This document shows, in pieces, positions 6,354 to 11,841 of a stretch of DNA of 11,841 nt. The translations under genes were made by a program, and so were the position numbers. Origin of the DNA: Acidobacteriota bacterium (lineage in GTDB: Bacteria; Acidobacteriota; Terriglobia; Terriglobales; SCQP01); contig JAKATS010000076.1 in assembly GCA_021818645.1 (NCBI GenBank), positions 1 to 11,841 on the forward strand. Reading direction: 5' to 3'. The notes under the pieces were generated by a model. That model was not told where the DNA came from and did not search any database. It saw only the letters and a list, made by a program, of their open reading frames with translations. How positions within the stretch are numbered: the stretch's first letter is position 1; each line of letters opens with the position of its first letter.

Positions 6354-7877
6354 TTAGCTGCGCCAAAGCAGCAGATTGCCCGCCACGATCAGACCGATCA
6401 GCCCGCTGGCCAGCGTCCATTGCAAGGCGCTGAACATGCGGTGGCGCATCACCTGCGACGGGCTGTGCAGGGGGGGGACGCGGGTCAGTACGGGACCGAC
6501 TTTCATCGCGATCAATTCGGCTTCGGTTTCAATCACGTCCCGGCTCAGTTCCGCCAGGGCGCTGGCTGCAATACCCAGGATCAGCCCCAGCGCCAGACCC
6601 AGTAGCGACAGCACTCTTGCCTTGGGCCACACCGGCCGCCGCGGCAATCCGGGCGGATTGATCAGCCGGAACTGCGCTCCGCCCTGCCGTTGTTCCAGTT
6701 GGGTGGCCATTTGCGAACTATTGAGTTTGGCGAGCAGCGCCTGATACCCGCTCTGGGCCTGGTTGTAGCTCGCCGTCAGCGCGGCCAGTTGCGCCGCCGG
6801 TAGCGGCGACAGTGTGAGCCGGTTCTGGTAGCGCCGCAGTTCGCGTCGCAAACGCGCGGCCTGCGCCTGTTGCCGCGGCAGCATCGCTTCGGCCGCCTGT
6901 AATTGGCTGCGCAGTTGCACCCGTGCCAGCGAGGGAACGGCAACTGGTGTGCCGGCGCCGGGACGCGCGAGTTGCGCCTGGATCGCCGCGATTTCGTTGC
7001 GCACATGCACCACATCGGGATAGCGGTCGGTGTACTGGCTGCGCAGTTGCCGCAGCCGCGCCTGCAGCTGCGCCAGTTGCTGCCGCAAACGTACAGCCGG
7101 AGTGCGTGGCGCCTGCGCCAGCAGGCTGCGGTCGAGCGCGATCCGCTGCTGGGTGCGGTACAGCGCGCTTTGGCTCTGGGCCCATTCGTTTTGCAGGCTG
7201 ACTACCATGGTGAGGTTCGCCTGGTCCTGGCCCGGCAAAAATCCCAGATGGCTCCGCTCAAAATTCTGCAGCTGCTGCAACCGCTGGGCCAGGGTCTGGC
7301 TGGCCTGTTGCAGTTGGCTGCGCAAAAACTCCGTGGTGCGGTCCGATGCCTGCTGCGTGGCCCGCAGGTTAGCCTGGATGAACATCGTGGTCACGCGATT
7401 AGCAACCCGCTGCGCCAGCGCCGGCGTGGCGGCGCGGTAGGCGATGCGGAAGGCGCTCCAATGGCCGCGCCGCGGCTTGGGCAGCCCCGCCAGCTCCACC
7501 GGTTGGATTCGGATGGCCTTGCGCAGCCGCCGCACCGCCGCGTTCAACCCCTGCTGCCGCACTGTCGCCGGATACAGGCCGTAGCGTCGGACCACCCGGC
7601 TCAACCGATTGCGACTCAGAACCTGCTGCGACATGGTCTGCAGCAGCTCGCTGGAGTGGAAAACCACGTTGGGCTGCACATAGGTTTGCGGCACGCTTTG
7701 CTGCTCGACCAGCAGCAGCGCCTGCGACCGGTACTGGGGCGGTAGCACCCAGCGCAGTGAAGAAACGGCGATCCAGCCCAGAAAGCAGGGCAGCAACAGC
7801 CACCAGCGGCGCCGGATCAATATCGCCCGCGCTTGGGCCCAGCTGGTGGAAAAAGATGCGTTGCCAGTAGTTGCCAT
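6354..7877 (-). CDS. Wzz/GumC-type polysaccharide chain-length determinant (copolymerase)
   Basis: Inner-membrane protein with a large periplasmic coiled-coil domain that sets EPS chain length and probably bridges to the export channel. 507 residues. A first membrane segment (about 25-42) follows a basic stretch, IRRRWW. The Wzz N-domain covers about 43-165. A long Gln/Arg/Leu-rich coiled-coil follows (about 175-400, with repeats such as LQARLRQLRSQYTDRYPDVV, a GumC-like signature). INPPGLPRRPVWPKA (406-420) is the Pro-rich motif that precedes the second membrane segment (421-441). A third hydrophobic segment lies at 486-504, after a short cytoplasmic loop; an extra C-terminal segment also occurs in XrtA-associated homologues. 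No kinase domain is fused; the kinase is the next gene. The ATG lies one base after the barrel gene's stop, with GGAGG ten bases upstream. Confidence 0.94.
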   Translation of the reverse strand: MATTGNASFSTSWAQARAILIRRRWWLLLPCFLGWIAVSSLRWVLPPQYRSQALLLVEQQSVPQTYVQPNVVFHSSELLQTMSQQVLSRNRLSRVVRRYGLYPATVRQQGLNAAVRRLRKAIRIQPVELAGLPKPRRGHWSAFRIAYRAATPALAQRVANRVTTMFIQANLRATQQASDRTTEFLRSQLQQASQTLAQRLQQLQNFERSHLGFLPGQDQANLTMVVSLQNEWAQSQSALYRTQQRIALDRSLLAQAPRTPAVRLRQQLAQLQARLRQLRSQYTDRYPDVVHVRNEIAAIQAQLARPGAGTPVAVPSLARVQLRSQLQAAEAMLPRQQAQAARLRRELRRYQNRLTLSPLPAAQLAALTASYNQAQSGYQALLAKLNSSQMATQLEQRQGGAQFRLINPPGLPRRPVWPKARVLSLLGLALGLILGIAASALAELSRDVIETEAELIAMKVGPVLTRVPPLHSPSQVMRHRMFSALQWTLASGLIGLIVAGNLLLWRS

Positions 7878-7878
7878 G

Positions 7879-9147
7879 TCAGTCGTTCCTCCGGGTATGC
7901 CAGCGATAGGCCAGGCGCAGGCCGATGAAATTCCGGTTGATCGCCGGAGTCATGGGAAATAAGCCGTGGCTGTGCTGGATCAGATAGTTGTAATTGAGCC
8001 CCAGGCTGAGCTGGCGGTTCAGCTGCCGCCGTAGTTCGACGCCTGCGGCCGCCATCTGCACCCGGCTGCTCAGCGCTCCGCCGGCCAGGGCGTTCATCCA
8101 CGAATAATGGAGGCCGAAGCGCAGCCGCCAGTGCCGGCTCAGCCGCGGGCCCAGCCGCAGCCGTGTCTCCGCCATCGAAACTGGAAACGGCAGCACGCCA
8201 CCGCCATTGCTGATTTCGCTCAGGGCGGAAACCGACCAGCGCCAGCTATGTCCGCGGTGCGCGAGCCGGCCGCCATAGGCGGGGTAGGTGCGCGCCCGGT
8301 TGAAGCGCTCGACCAGCGTCACCGGCGCGCCCAGCAATTGAAACGGCAGTTGAAACTTCAGCGTGTCGTGCACATGGCTGTACTGCGGCCCGGCGAACAG
8401 GCGCAGGGAATCATCAGGGGTAAACGCATGCCGCCAGCTCAAAAACACGCTGTCGGCGGCCAGATGCGAGCTGCTGCCCAGGCTCATGTTTTGATAAAGA
8501 TAAGTCATGCCCAGCCGGGTGCGGAGGGACCATTGATAGCGATAATTCAGGCCCGCTTGCGTGCCCCGCTCTCCGGTCAGGTTGCTGTCCTGCGGAAAGC
8601 GCCGCAGCCTGTAGCCGCCGAAGATTTCGACCGAGGCGCGCGGGCTCAGCATATACAGCAACCCCAATTGGGTGCGCACGGCTTCTTCCCGGGTGCGCGG
8701 GAACACGGCATATGTCTGGGTCCGCGCCAGCGGCTGCAGTCCGCTGAGGGTGTTGTTGGGCAGCGCATCCAGATAGCCGAAACTGCTGCGGCTATTGAGT
8801 TGCAGCCGCGGCGTCAGCCACGTCCCGGCCTTCAAATCGCCTAATTGGTTGAAGCTGTCGAGCGCCGAATAGCGTCGGAAGAACTCGGCATACGGGCGGT
8901 ATTGAAATTTCCAGTACCCCGTCGGCGATTCCCCCTGCAGGCGGATGATGGCCGCCACATCTTGTTCCCAGTCGGCGATCGGAAAGGGCTGGCTTTCCAG
9001 CACGTCGCTGTTGTACGCGGTCTGCTCGCTGAATCCGGCCTGCCAGTCCGGCGGCAGGCTGGCCGCGCTGGCCGGACCCGCCTCTTGGGCGGCCAGCGCC
9101 GCCCCTAATCCGGCGGTCAGCAACAGAATCAGCAGAAATCGGCGCAT
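7879..9147 (-). CDS. Outer-membrane beta-barrel protein of the EPS locus
   Basis: Exported protein of 422 residues, probably embedded in the outer membrane. Residues 1-20 form a clear signal peptide (MRRF, hydrophobic core, then AALAAQ). The rest is dominated by alternating polar/aromatic strands such as WKFQYRPYAEFFRRY, QAGLNYRYQWSLRTRLGMTY and RLRFGLHYSW. It ends near the C-terminus with FIGLRLAYRW, resembling the last strand of a barrel. About 16-18 strands could fit, but I did not model this. No enzymatic motif is visible. Its place between the SLBB export protein and the Wzz protein suggests a part in moving polymer across the outer membrane, like the barrel proteins annotated next to XrtA-type EPS genes; the exact family is not recognised. 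It starts eight bases after the upstream stop with only a weak GAG-type ribosome site. Confidence 0.85.
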   Translation of the reverse strand: MRRFLLILLLTAGLGAALAAQEAGPASAASLPPDWQAGFSEQTAYNSDVLESQPFPIADWEQDVAAIIRLQGESPTGYWKFQYRPYAEFFRRYSALDSFNQLGDLKAGTWLTPRLQLNSRSSFGYLDALPNNTLSGLQPLARTQTYAVFPRTREEAVRTQLGLLYMLSPRASVEIFGGYRLRRFPQDSNLTGERGTQAGLNYRYQWSLRTRLGMTYLYQNMSLGSSSHLAADSVFLSWRHAFTPDDSLRLFAGPQYSHVHDTLKFQLPFQLLGAPVTLVERFNRARTYPAYGGRLAHRGHSWRWSVSALSEISNGGGVLPFPVSMAETRLRLGPRLSRHWRLRFGLHYSWMNALAGGALSSRVQMAAAGVELRRQLNRQLSLGLNYNYLIQHSHGLFPMTPAINRNFIGLRLAYRWHTRRND

Positions 9148-9155
9148 GATCGTTC

Positions 9156-9824
9156 TCAGGGGACAATGAGCGTATCGCCAGGCTGCAGCAGGCGATTTTC
9201 CGCCAGCTTGCGGCCATGAATCACGGCGGGATAGTTGAAGCGGTAGCGTACTTGCTGCCCATCGCGCCGCGTATGCAGAATGATCATCTTGCTGCGGTTG
9301 GCGAAGGCGGTGAAGCCGCCCGCTTCGGCCAGCGCCCCCAGCACCCGGGTGGGCGTGTCGAGCGGATAGCTGCCAGGGCGCAGCACCGCGCCCAGCACGT
9401 TGATCTTGCGGCTGCCCACATGGGCGACCATGACCGTCACCACCGGATGGGAGATAAAGGCCGCCAGTTTGGTGGTGATTTCCCGCTGCAGTTGCCGCGG
9501 CGTGCGGCCGCTGGCTTCGAGCGTGCCCGCCAGCGGCAGCGAGATCTTGCCATCAGGACGCACCGGCAGGGTTTGCGATATTTCCTTTTCATGCCACACG
9601 TCAATGGCCAGCACGTCGCCGGGGCCGATGACGTATGGCGCGCTCTCCCGCGCTTCCGGTTCGCGGTCCGAGGGGCGCACCCGCGCCGGGCGGGCATGGC
9701 GGCCCATCCAGGGGAGCAGGCGGAGGGGGTTGGGTGCCTGCCAGGCGGGCGCCGGCAGAGTCAGCGCCAGCAGGGCCAGCCCCATGCCCAGCGCGCGCGG
9801 ATATTTTGCGGCCATGGTTTTCAT
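9156..9824 (-). CDS. Polysaccharide export protein, Poly_export plus SLBB (short Wza-like)
   Basis: Periplasmic or outer-membrane export protein of 222 residues. After a signal-like N-terminus (ALGMGLALLALTLPAPAW, 11-28) comes a Pro/Arg-rich linker, then the Poly_export domain: YVIGPGDVLAIDVWHEKE (64-81), RPDGKISLPLAG (89-100), QLQREITTKL (111-120) and HPVVTVMV (126-133). One SLBB domain follows: NVLGAVLRPGSYPL (142-155), LAEAGGF (165-171) and LQPGDTLIVP (213-222). Classical Wza is about 370 residues, has more than one SLBB-type domain and a C-terminal helix that forms the outer-membrane pore, and is a lipoprotein; this one lacks the helix and has no Cys at the signal cleavage site. Length and build resemble the short XrtA-linked export family. 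The ATG at 9824 overlaps the activator's TGA as ATGA, with AAGGAGG four bases upstream. The open frame up to 9950 is inside the activator gene and is rejected. Confidence 0.92.
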   Translation of the reverse strand: MKTMAAKYPRALGMGLALLALTLPAPAWQAPNPLRLLPWMGRHARPARVRPSDREPEARESAPYVIGPGDVLAIDVWHEKEISQTLPVRPDGKISLPLAGTLEASGRTPRQLQREITTKLAAFISHPVVTVMVAHVGSRKINVLGAVLRPGSYPLDTPTRVLGALAEAGGFTAFANRSKMIILHTRRDGQQVRYRFNYPAVIHGRKLAENRLLQPGDTLIVP

Positions 9825-10879
9825 GATTCCTCCTTGCCTGCGTCGCCTTCGCCCAGGCTGCTGCGGGCCGGCAGGCCCGCTTCCTTGAGTTTGTAAAGCA
9901 GAGCGCGGTAGCTGATGCGAAGCGCCCGGGCCGTGCGTTTGCGGTTCCATTGGTTGGCCTCGAGCGTCTTTAAAATAATTTCGCGTTCCAATTCCTGCAC
10001 CGCGTAGCGGGTGACTTTTTTCAGCGACAGCGTCCCGTCGGGCGCCGGCTCGGTCGCGGCCACGGTCTGGGGATCGCGGGGGAGCAGATAGAGTTGCTGC
10101 CGCAGTTCCTCCGCCGCGCCCAGCACCACATAGCGCTTCATCATGTTTTCCAGCTCCCGCACGTTGCCGGGCCAGCCATACTGCTGCAGCGCGCTTAGCA
10201 GGTTGGGCGTCAGCGGCGGCGCCGGACGCTGAAAGCGGGTGCTGAATTCTTTTATGAAATATTCGGCCAGCAGCTCGATATCCTCCCGGCGATCGCGCAG
10301 CGGCGGCACTTCCAGGCTGACCACGTTAATGCGGTAGTACAGGTCGCGGCGAAAGCGCCCGCTGTCCACCTCCGCCTGCAGCCGGCGGTTGGTCGCGCAC
10401 AGCATGCGGGTATGGGCGCGTACTTCCTGCCGGCCGCCCAGCCGCATGAAGCAGTTGTCCTGCAGCAGTTGCAGCAGCTTGGCTTGTAGTCCCAACTCCA
10501 GCTCGCCGATCTCGTCCAGAAACAAGGTGCCGCCGTCGGCCTGTTCGATCCGGCCGGGCTTGCTGGCGTGGGCGCCGGTAAAGGCGCCCTTCTCAAAGCC
10601 GAATAGTTCGCTCTCCAGCAACGTGCCGGGAATCGCCGGACAGTTGACCTTCACGAAGGGCCCGGCGGCCCAGTTCGATTGCCGGTGCAGCATCCGCGCC
10701 AGCAGCTCTTTGCCGGTTCCGCTCTCGCCGGTCAGCAAGACCGGCACATTGGTCGCCCCGATTCGCTCCAGCTTCAGCCGTACCTGCCGCATGCTGGCGG
10801 AACGGCCGAATAAAATATCCGGTGGCGGAATATCCATGGTTTCTGGCGCGGGAGCGAGGGGGCGTGCGTGGGTGGCCAT
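9821..10879 (-). CDS. Sigma-54-dependent transcriptional activator (AAA+ and Fis HTH, no receiver domain)
   Basis: Enhancer-binding protein that opens RpoN promoters using ATP. 352 residues from the ATG at 10879. Only about 25 residues precede the AAA+ domain, so there is no receiver, GAF or PAS domain. Visible: Walker A GESGTGKE (51-58), the sigma-54 contact loop GAFTGA (98-103), Walker B GGTLFLDE (116-123), sensor I CATN (161-164), arginine finger region FRRDLYYR (176-183), sensor II WPGNVREL (236-243) and a C-terminal Fis-type helix-turn-helix (about 297-336, including NRKRTARALRISYRALLYKL). All catalytic motifs are intact. The open frame extends to 11248, but that part resembles no protein and contains the predicted promoter. 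The start has no strong ribosome site; ATG 10837 is an alternative. First gene of unit 1, probably self-activated. Absence of a sensor domain recalls PspF or HrpS, which are controlled by partner proteins or abundance. Confidence 0.93.
   Translation of the reverse strand: MATHARPLAPAPETMDIPPPDILFGRSASMRQVRLKLERIGATNVPVLLTGESGTGKELLARMLHRQSNWAAGPFVKVNCPAIPGTLLESELFGFEKGAFTGAHASKPGRIEQADGGTLFLDEIGELELGLQAKLLQLLQDNCFMRLGGRQEVRAHTRMLCATNRRLQAEVDSGRFRRDLYYRINVVSLEVPPLRDRREDIELLAEYFIKEFSTRFQRPAPPLTPNLLSALQQYGWPGNVRELENMMKRYVVLGAAEELRQQLYLLPRDPQTVAATEPAPDGTLSLKKVTRYAVQELEREIILKTLEANQWNRKRTARALRISYRALLYKLKEAGLPARSSLGEGDAGKEES
9829..9835 (-). promoter_or_regulatory. Shine-Dalgarno AAGGAGG for the export gene
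   Basis: A full AAGGAGG lies in the last codons of the activator gene, four bases before the ATG at 9824, which overlaps the activator stop as ATGA. It fixes the start and implies coupled translation. An in-frame ATG three codons later (9815) would have 13 bases of spacing, which is less likely. Confidence 0.75.
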
Positions 10880-10908
10880 AGTGCGGCTCGAAGGCTCGAT
10901 CCGGTACT

Positions 10909-10924
10909 TGCATTCGTCATGCCA
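10909..10924 (-). promoter_or_regulatory. Sigma-54 (RpoN) -24/-12 promoter for the activator operon
   Basis: The minus strand reads TGGCATGACGAATGCA against the consensus TGGCACG-N4-TTGCA. TGGCA and the G of the -24 block and TGCA of the -12 block match, and GG and GC are separated by exactly ten bases. The predicted start is near 10898, about 19 bases before the ATG at 10879. This argues for the short activator start, and for the activator transcribing its own operon. Confidence 0.72.
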
Positions 10925-10952
10925 AAGCCCCCGGACCCGGTCATTTGCCCCG

Positions 10953-10973
10953 TGCCGGAGCCATAAACCGGCA
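10953..10973. repeat. Interrupted dyad TGCCGG-N9-CCGGCA, candidate activator-binding site
   Basis: TGCCGG (10953-10958) and CCGGCA (10968-10973) form a perfect 6-bp inverted repeat with a 9-base spacer. It is centred about 65 bases upstream of the predicted sigma-54 start. Size and symmetry suit the dimeric Fis-type DNA-binding domain of the adjacent activator, but the assignment is inference. Confidence 0.45.
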
Positions 10974-11062
10974 TGAAAGCTGCTTCGCGGCCGTTTGCAT
11001 GCGCTGGCTGGGAACGCAGCCCGCCCGCCGCCCATGGCCGTGACACGCATCCGAATGCATAA

Positions 11063-11097
11063 CTCCGGCGTGCACGCTCTGTATTTTCTTGCCGGAG
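11063..11097. repeat. Inverted heptamer pair CTCCGGC / GCCGGAG
   Basis: CTCCGGC at 11063-11069 and GCCGGAG at 11091-11097 are exact inverse copies 21 bases apart. A third copy of GCCGGAG is part of the dyad nearer the activator (10954-10960). Recurrence in one intergenic region suggests a protein-binding element; a chance match in GC-rich DNA remains possible. Confidence 0.35.
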
Positions 11098-11134
11098 ACT
11101 GTCCGCGAGGTCCATATATAGGCGACAGATTGCT

Positions 11135-11144
11135 ATACATGTAT
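11135..11144. repeat. 10-bp perfect palindrome ATACATGTAT
   Basis: A self-complementary, AT-rich 10-mer in the middle of the divergent region, about 40 bases upstream of the possible plus-strand -35 element. It could be an operator. Palindromes of this size are not rare by chance, so support is modest. Confidence 0.3.
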
Positions 11145-11183
11145 TTCTCCGTCTGAATACGGGAAAACCCTGAACCCTTGCGG

Positions 11184-11213
11184 TTGACATTTATACACAT
11201 AACTGAGATATCT
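11184..11213 (+). promoter_or_regulatory. Possible sigma-70-type promoter for the RsbR-like gene
   Basis: A perfect -35 hexamer, TTGACA, lies at 11184-11189. The -10 region is weak: GATATC at 17-base spacing or ATATCT at 18. Transcription from about 11220 would give a leader of roughly 40 bases containing AAGGAG. The -35 match and position are good; the poor -10 keeps this tentative. Confidence 0.45.
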
Positions 11214-11262
11214 ATGGATTCACTGTCAGTTGAACTCTGTAGCGGCAAGGAGAAAAAACCAA

Positions 11263-11841
11263 ATGAAGGGTACGAAATTTCCGGGTACAGCGAATGTTTC
11301 GGGTCCGGAATCGACCATGGCTTTGCTGCGCGAACTGGTGGCGCACTTGCGTCAGAACCGCACCCAGTTGCGCGAAGAATGGGCGCGGCGCATTACCGAA
11401 GCCGAACTGCTGACGGCGATGACCAAGGAAGAAATCTTCGCCGAGGCCACTTCGGTCTATGACAACTATGTGGAGGCGCTGGAAACCGGCACCTTCGAAG
11501 CCTTGCAGGCCTACGCCCGCAACCTCTCCGAGCGCATTATTCCCCGCGGCGTCGAAACCCACGAAGTGGTCGGCATTGTGCTGCTTTTGCGCGACGTGCT
11601 GGCCCGTTCGCTCTTCGCCAAATACCAGGCCGACTTCACCAAGCTGAACCGCATTCTCGATGCCTATGAGCCGGCCGCCAACCGCATCGCCAATACCGTG
11701 GCCGTGGGCTTCGTTCAGGAACGCGAACGCATCATTCGCGAGCAGCAGGAGGCGATTCGCGAACTTTCCACCCCGGTGCTCCAGGTCCGCGAGCGCCTGC
11801 TGATTCTGCCCATCATCGGCGTCATTGACCCGCAGCGGGCG
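11263..11841 (+). CDS. RsbR-like stressosome protein (RsbRD_N plus start of STAS domain), cut by window edge
   Basis: Probable RsbT co-antagonist: a stressosome subunit that relays stress signals to a sigma-factor or other output through phosphorylation of its STAS domain. The first 193 residues are visible. Residues about 20-147 match the RsbRD N-terminal sensor-like helical domain, with LRQNRTQLREEWARRI (29-44), IIPRGVETHEVVGIVLLLRD (92-111) and AYEPAANRIANTVAVGF (134-150). A helical linker, QERERIIREQQEAIREL (152-168), leads into the STAS domain: STPVLQVRERLLILPIIGV (169-187), then IDPQRA. The phosphorylatable Thr/Ser positions lie beyond the window. Start ATG 11263 has AAGGAG ten bases upstream (11247-11252). 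The ATG at 11317 is an alternative. Transcribed away from the EPS locus, so a regulatory link to EPS is suggested only by position. RsbS/RsbT genes would be expected to the right. Confidence 0.9.
   Translation, partial: MKGTKFPGTANVSGPESTMALLRELVAHLRQNRTQLREEWARRITEAELLTAMTKEEIFAEATSVYDNYVEALETGTFEALQAYARNLSERIIPRGVETHEVVGIVLLLRDVLARSLFAKYQADFTKLNRILDAYEPAANRIANTVAVGFVQERERIIREQQEAIRELSTPVLQVRERLLILPIIGVIDPQRA

Larger units (their letters stand above)
10880..11262. other. 383-base divergent regulatory region
   Basis: Separates the minus-strand activator from the plus-strand RsbR-like gene. It is poorer in GC than the genes and no protein is recognised in any frame. It holds a sigma-54 promoter (10924-10909), an interrupted dyad (10953-10973), a further inverted pair (11063-11069 with 11091-11097), a 10-bp palindrome (11135-11144), a possible sigma-70-type promoter toward the right (11184-11213) and a ribosome site (11247-11252). 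Confidence 0.75.

Noticed and set aside
6903..7745. 280-codon plus-strand open frame opposite Wzz
   Set aside because: It is Gln/Arg-rich, matches no family and mirrors the codon pattern of the Wzz coiled-coil on the other strand. Similar long antisense frames at 8107-8844, 9216-9896 and 4036-4719 are rejected for the same reason.
9825..9950. Longer export protein starting at 9950
   Set aside because: The extra residues are a shadow of the activator's Fis domain. The ATG at 9824 has AAGGAGG and is followed by a proper signal-like sequence.
10880..11248. N-terminal extension of the sigma-54 activator by 123 codons
   Set aside because: The frame is open but resembles no domain, has lower GC than the coding sequence, and contains the -24/-12 promoter and several dyads. 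A start at 10879 gives a normal receiver-less activator.
1..11841. tRNA, rRNA, CRISPR array, insertion sequence or transposase
   Set aside because: No cloverleaf, no rRNA-like stretch, no regularly spaced repeats and no transposase motif were found by eye on either strand.

Overview
This window is GC-rich and comes from a Gram-negative bacterium. It holds most of an exopolysaccharide (EPS) or capsule synthesis and export locus, all on the minus strand, plus the start of a divergent stress-signalling gene on the plus strand. The gram-negative call rests on an outer-membrane beta-barrel protein, a Wza-type export protein and a Wzz-type copolymerase. The combination of an RsbRD_N/STAS stressosome protein with this kind of EPS cluster fits Acidobacteriota best, but that placement is inference; no rRNA or other marker is present.

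Layout, read in transcription order (right to left). Unit 1 runs from about 10898 down to 5518: a sigma-54 enhancer-binding activator with no receiver domain (10879-9821), a short Poly_export/SLBB protein (9824-9156), an outer-membrane beta-barrel protein (9147-7879), a Wzz/GumC chain-length protein (7877-6354) and a BY-kinase (6309-5518). A 402-base gap without a convincing gene follows. Unit 2 starts just upstream of 5115: a polyprenyl-phosphate hexose-1-phosphate transferase (5115-3745), a membrane GT2 glycosyltransferase (3748-2561), a CE4 polysaccharide deacetylase (2579-1707), an alkaline-phosphatase-superfamily phosphodiesterase with a probable TTG start (1710-472) and a GT4 glycosyltransferase cut by the left edge (469-1). 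Most junctions are overlaps or gaps of a few bases, as in translationally coupled operons.

The most informative signal is regulatory. Each unit is preceded on the minus strand by a -24/-12 element with exact sigma-54 spacing: TGGCATGACGAATGCA at 10924-10909, before the activator gene itself, and TGGCCTTCGAGTTGCA at 5158-5143, before the priming transferase. Both would give leaders of roughly 17-19 bases, neither with a clear Shine-Dalgarno sequence. This suggests that the activator drives its own operon and the glycosyltransferase operon through RpoN. Dyads upstream of both promoters are candidate activator sites.

Working model: the priming transferase loads a hexose phosphate on the lipid carrier; the GT2 and GT4 enzymes extend the repeat unit; the deacetylase and phosphodiesterase modify or process it; Wzz and the BY-kinase set chain length; and the SLBB protein with the barrel forms the route out. 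No Wzx flippase or Wzy polymerase is visible, so the locus probably continues to the left. On the right, 383 bases of non-coding DNA separate the activator from a divergent RsbR-like gene (from 11263) that runs off the window.
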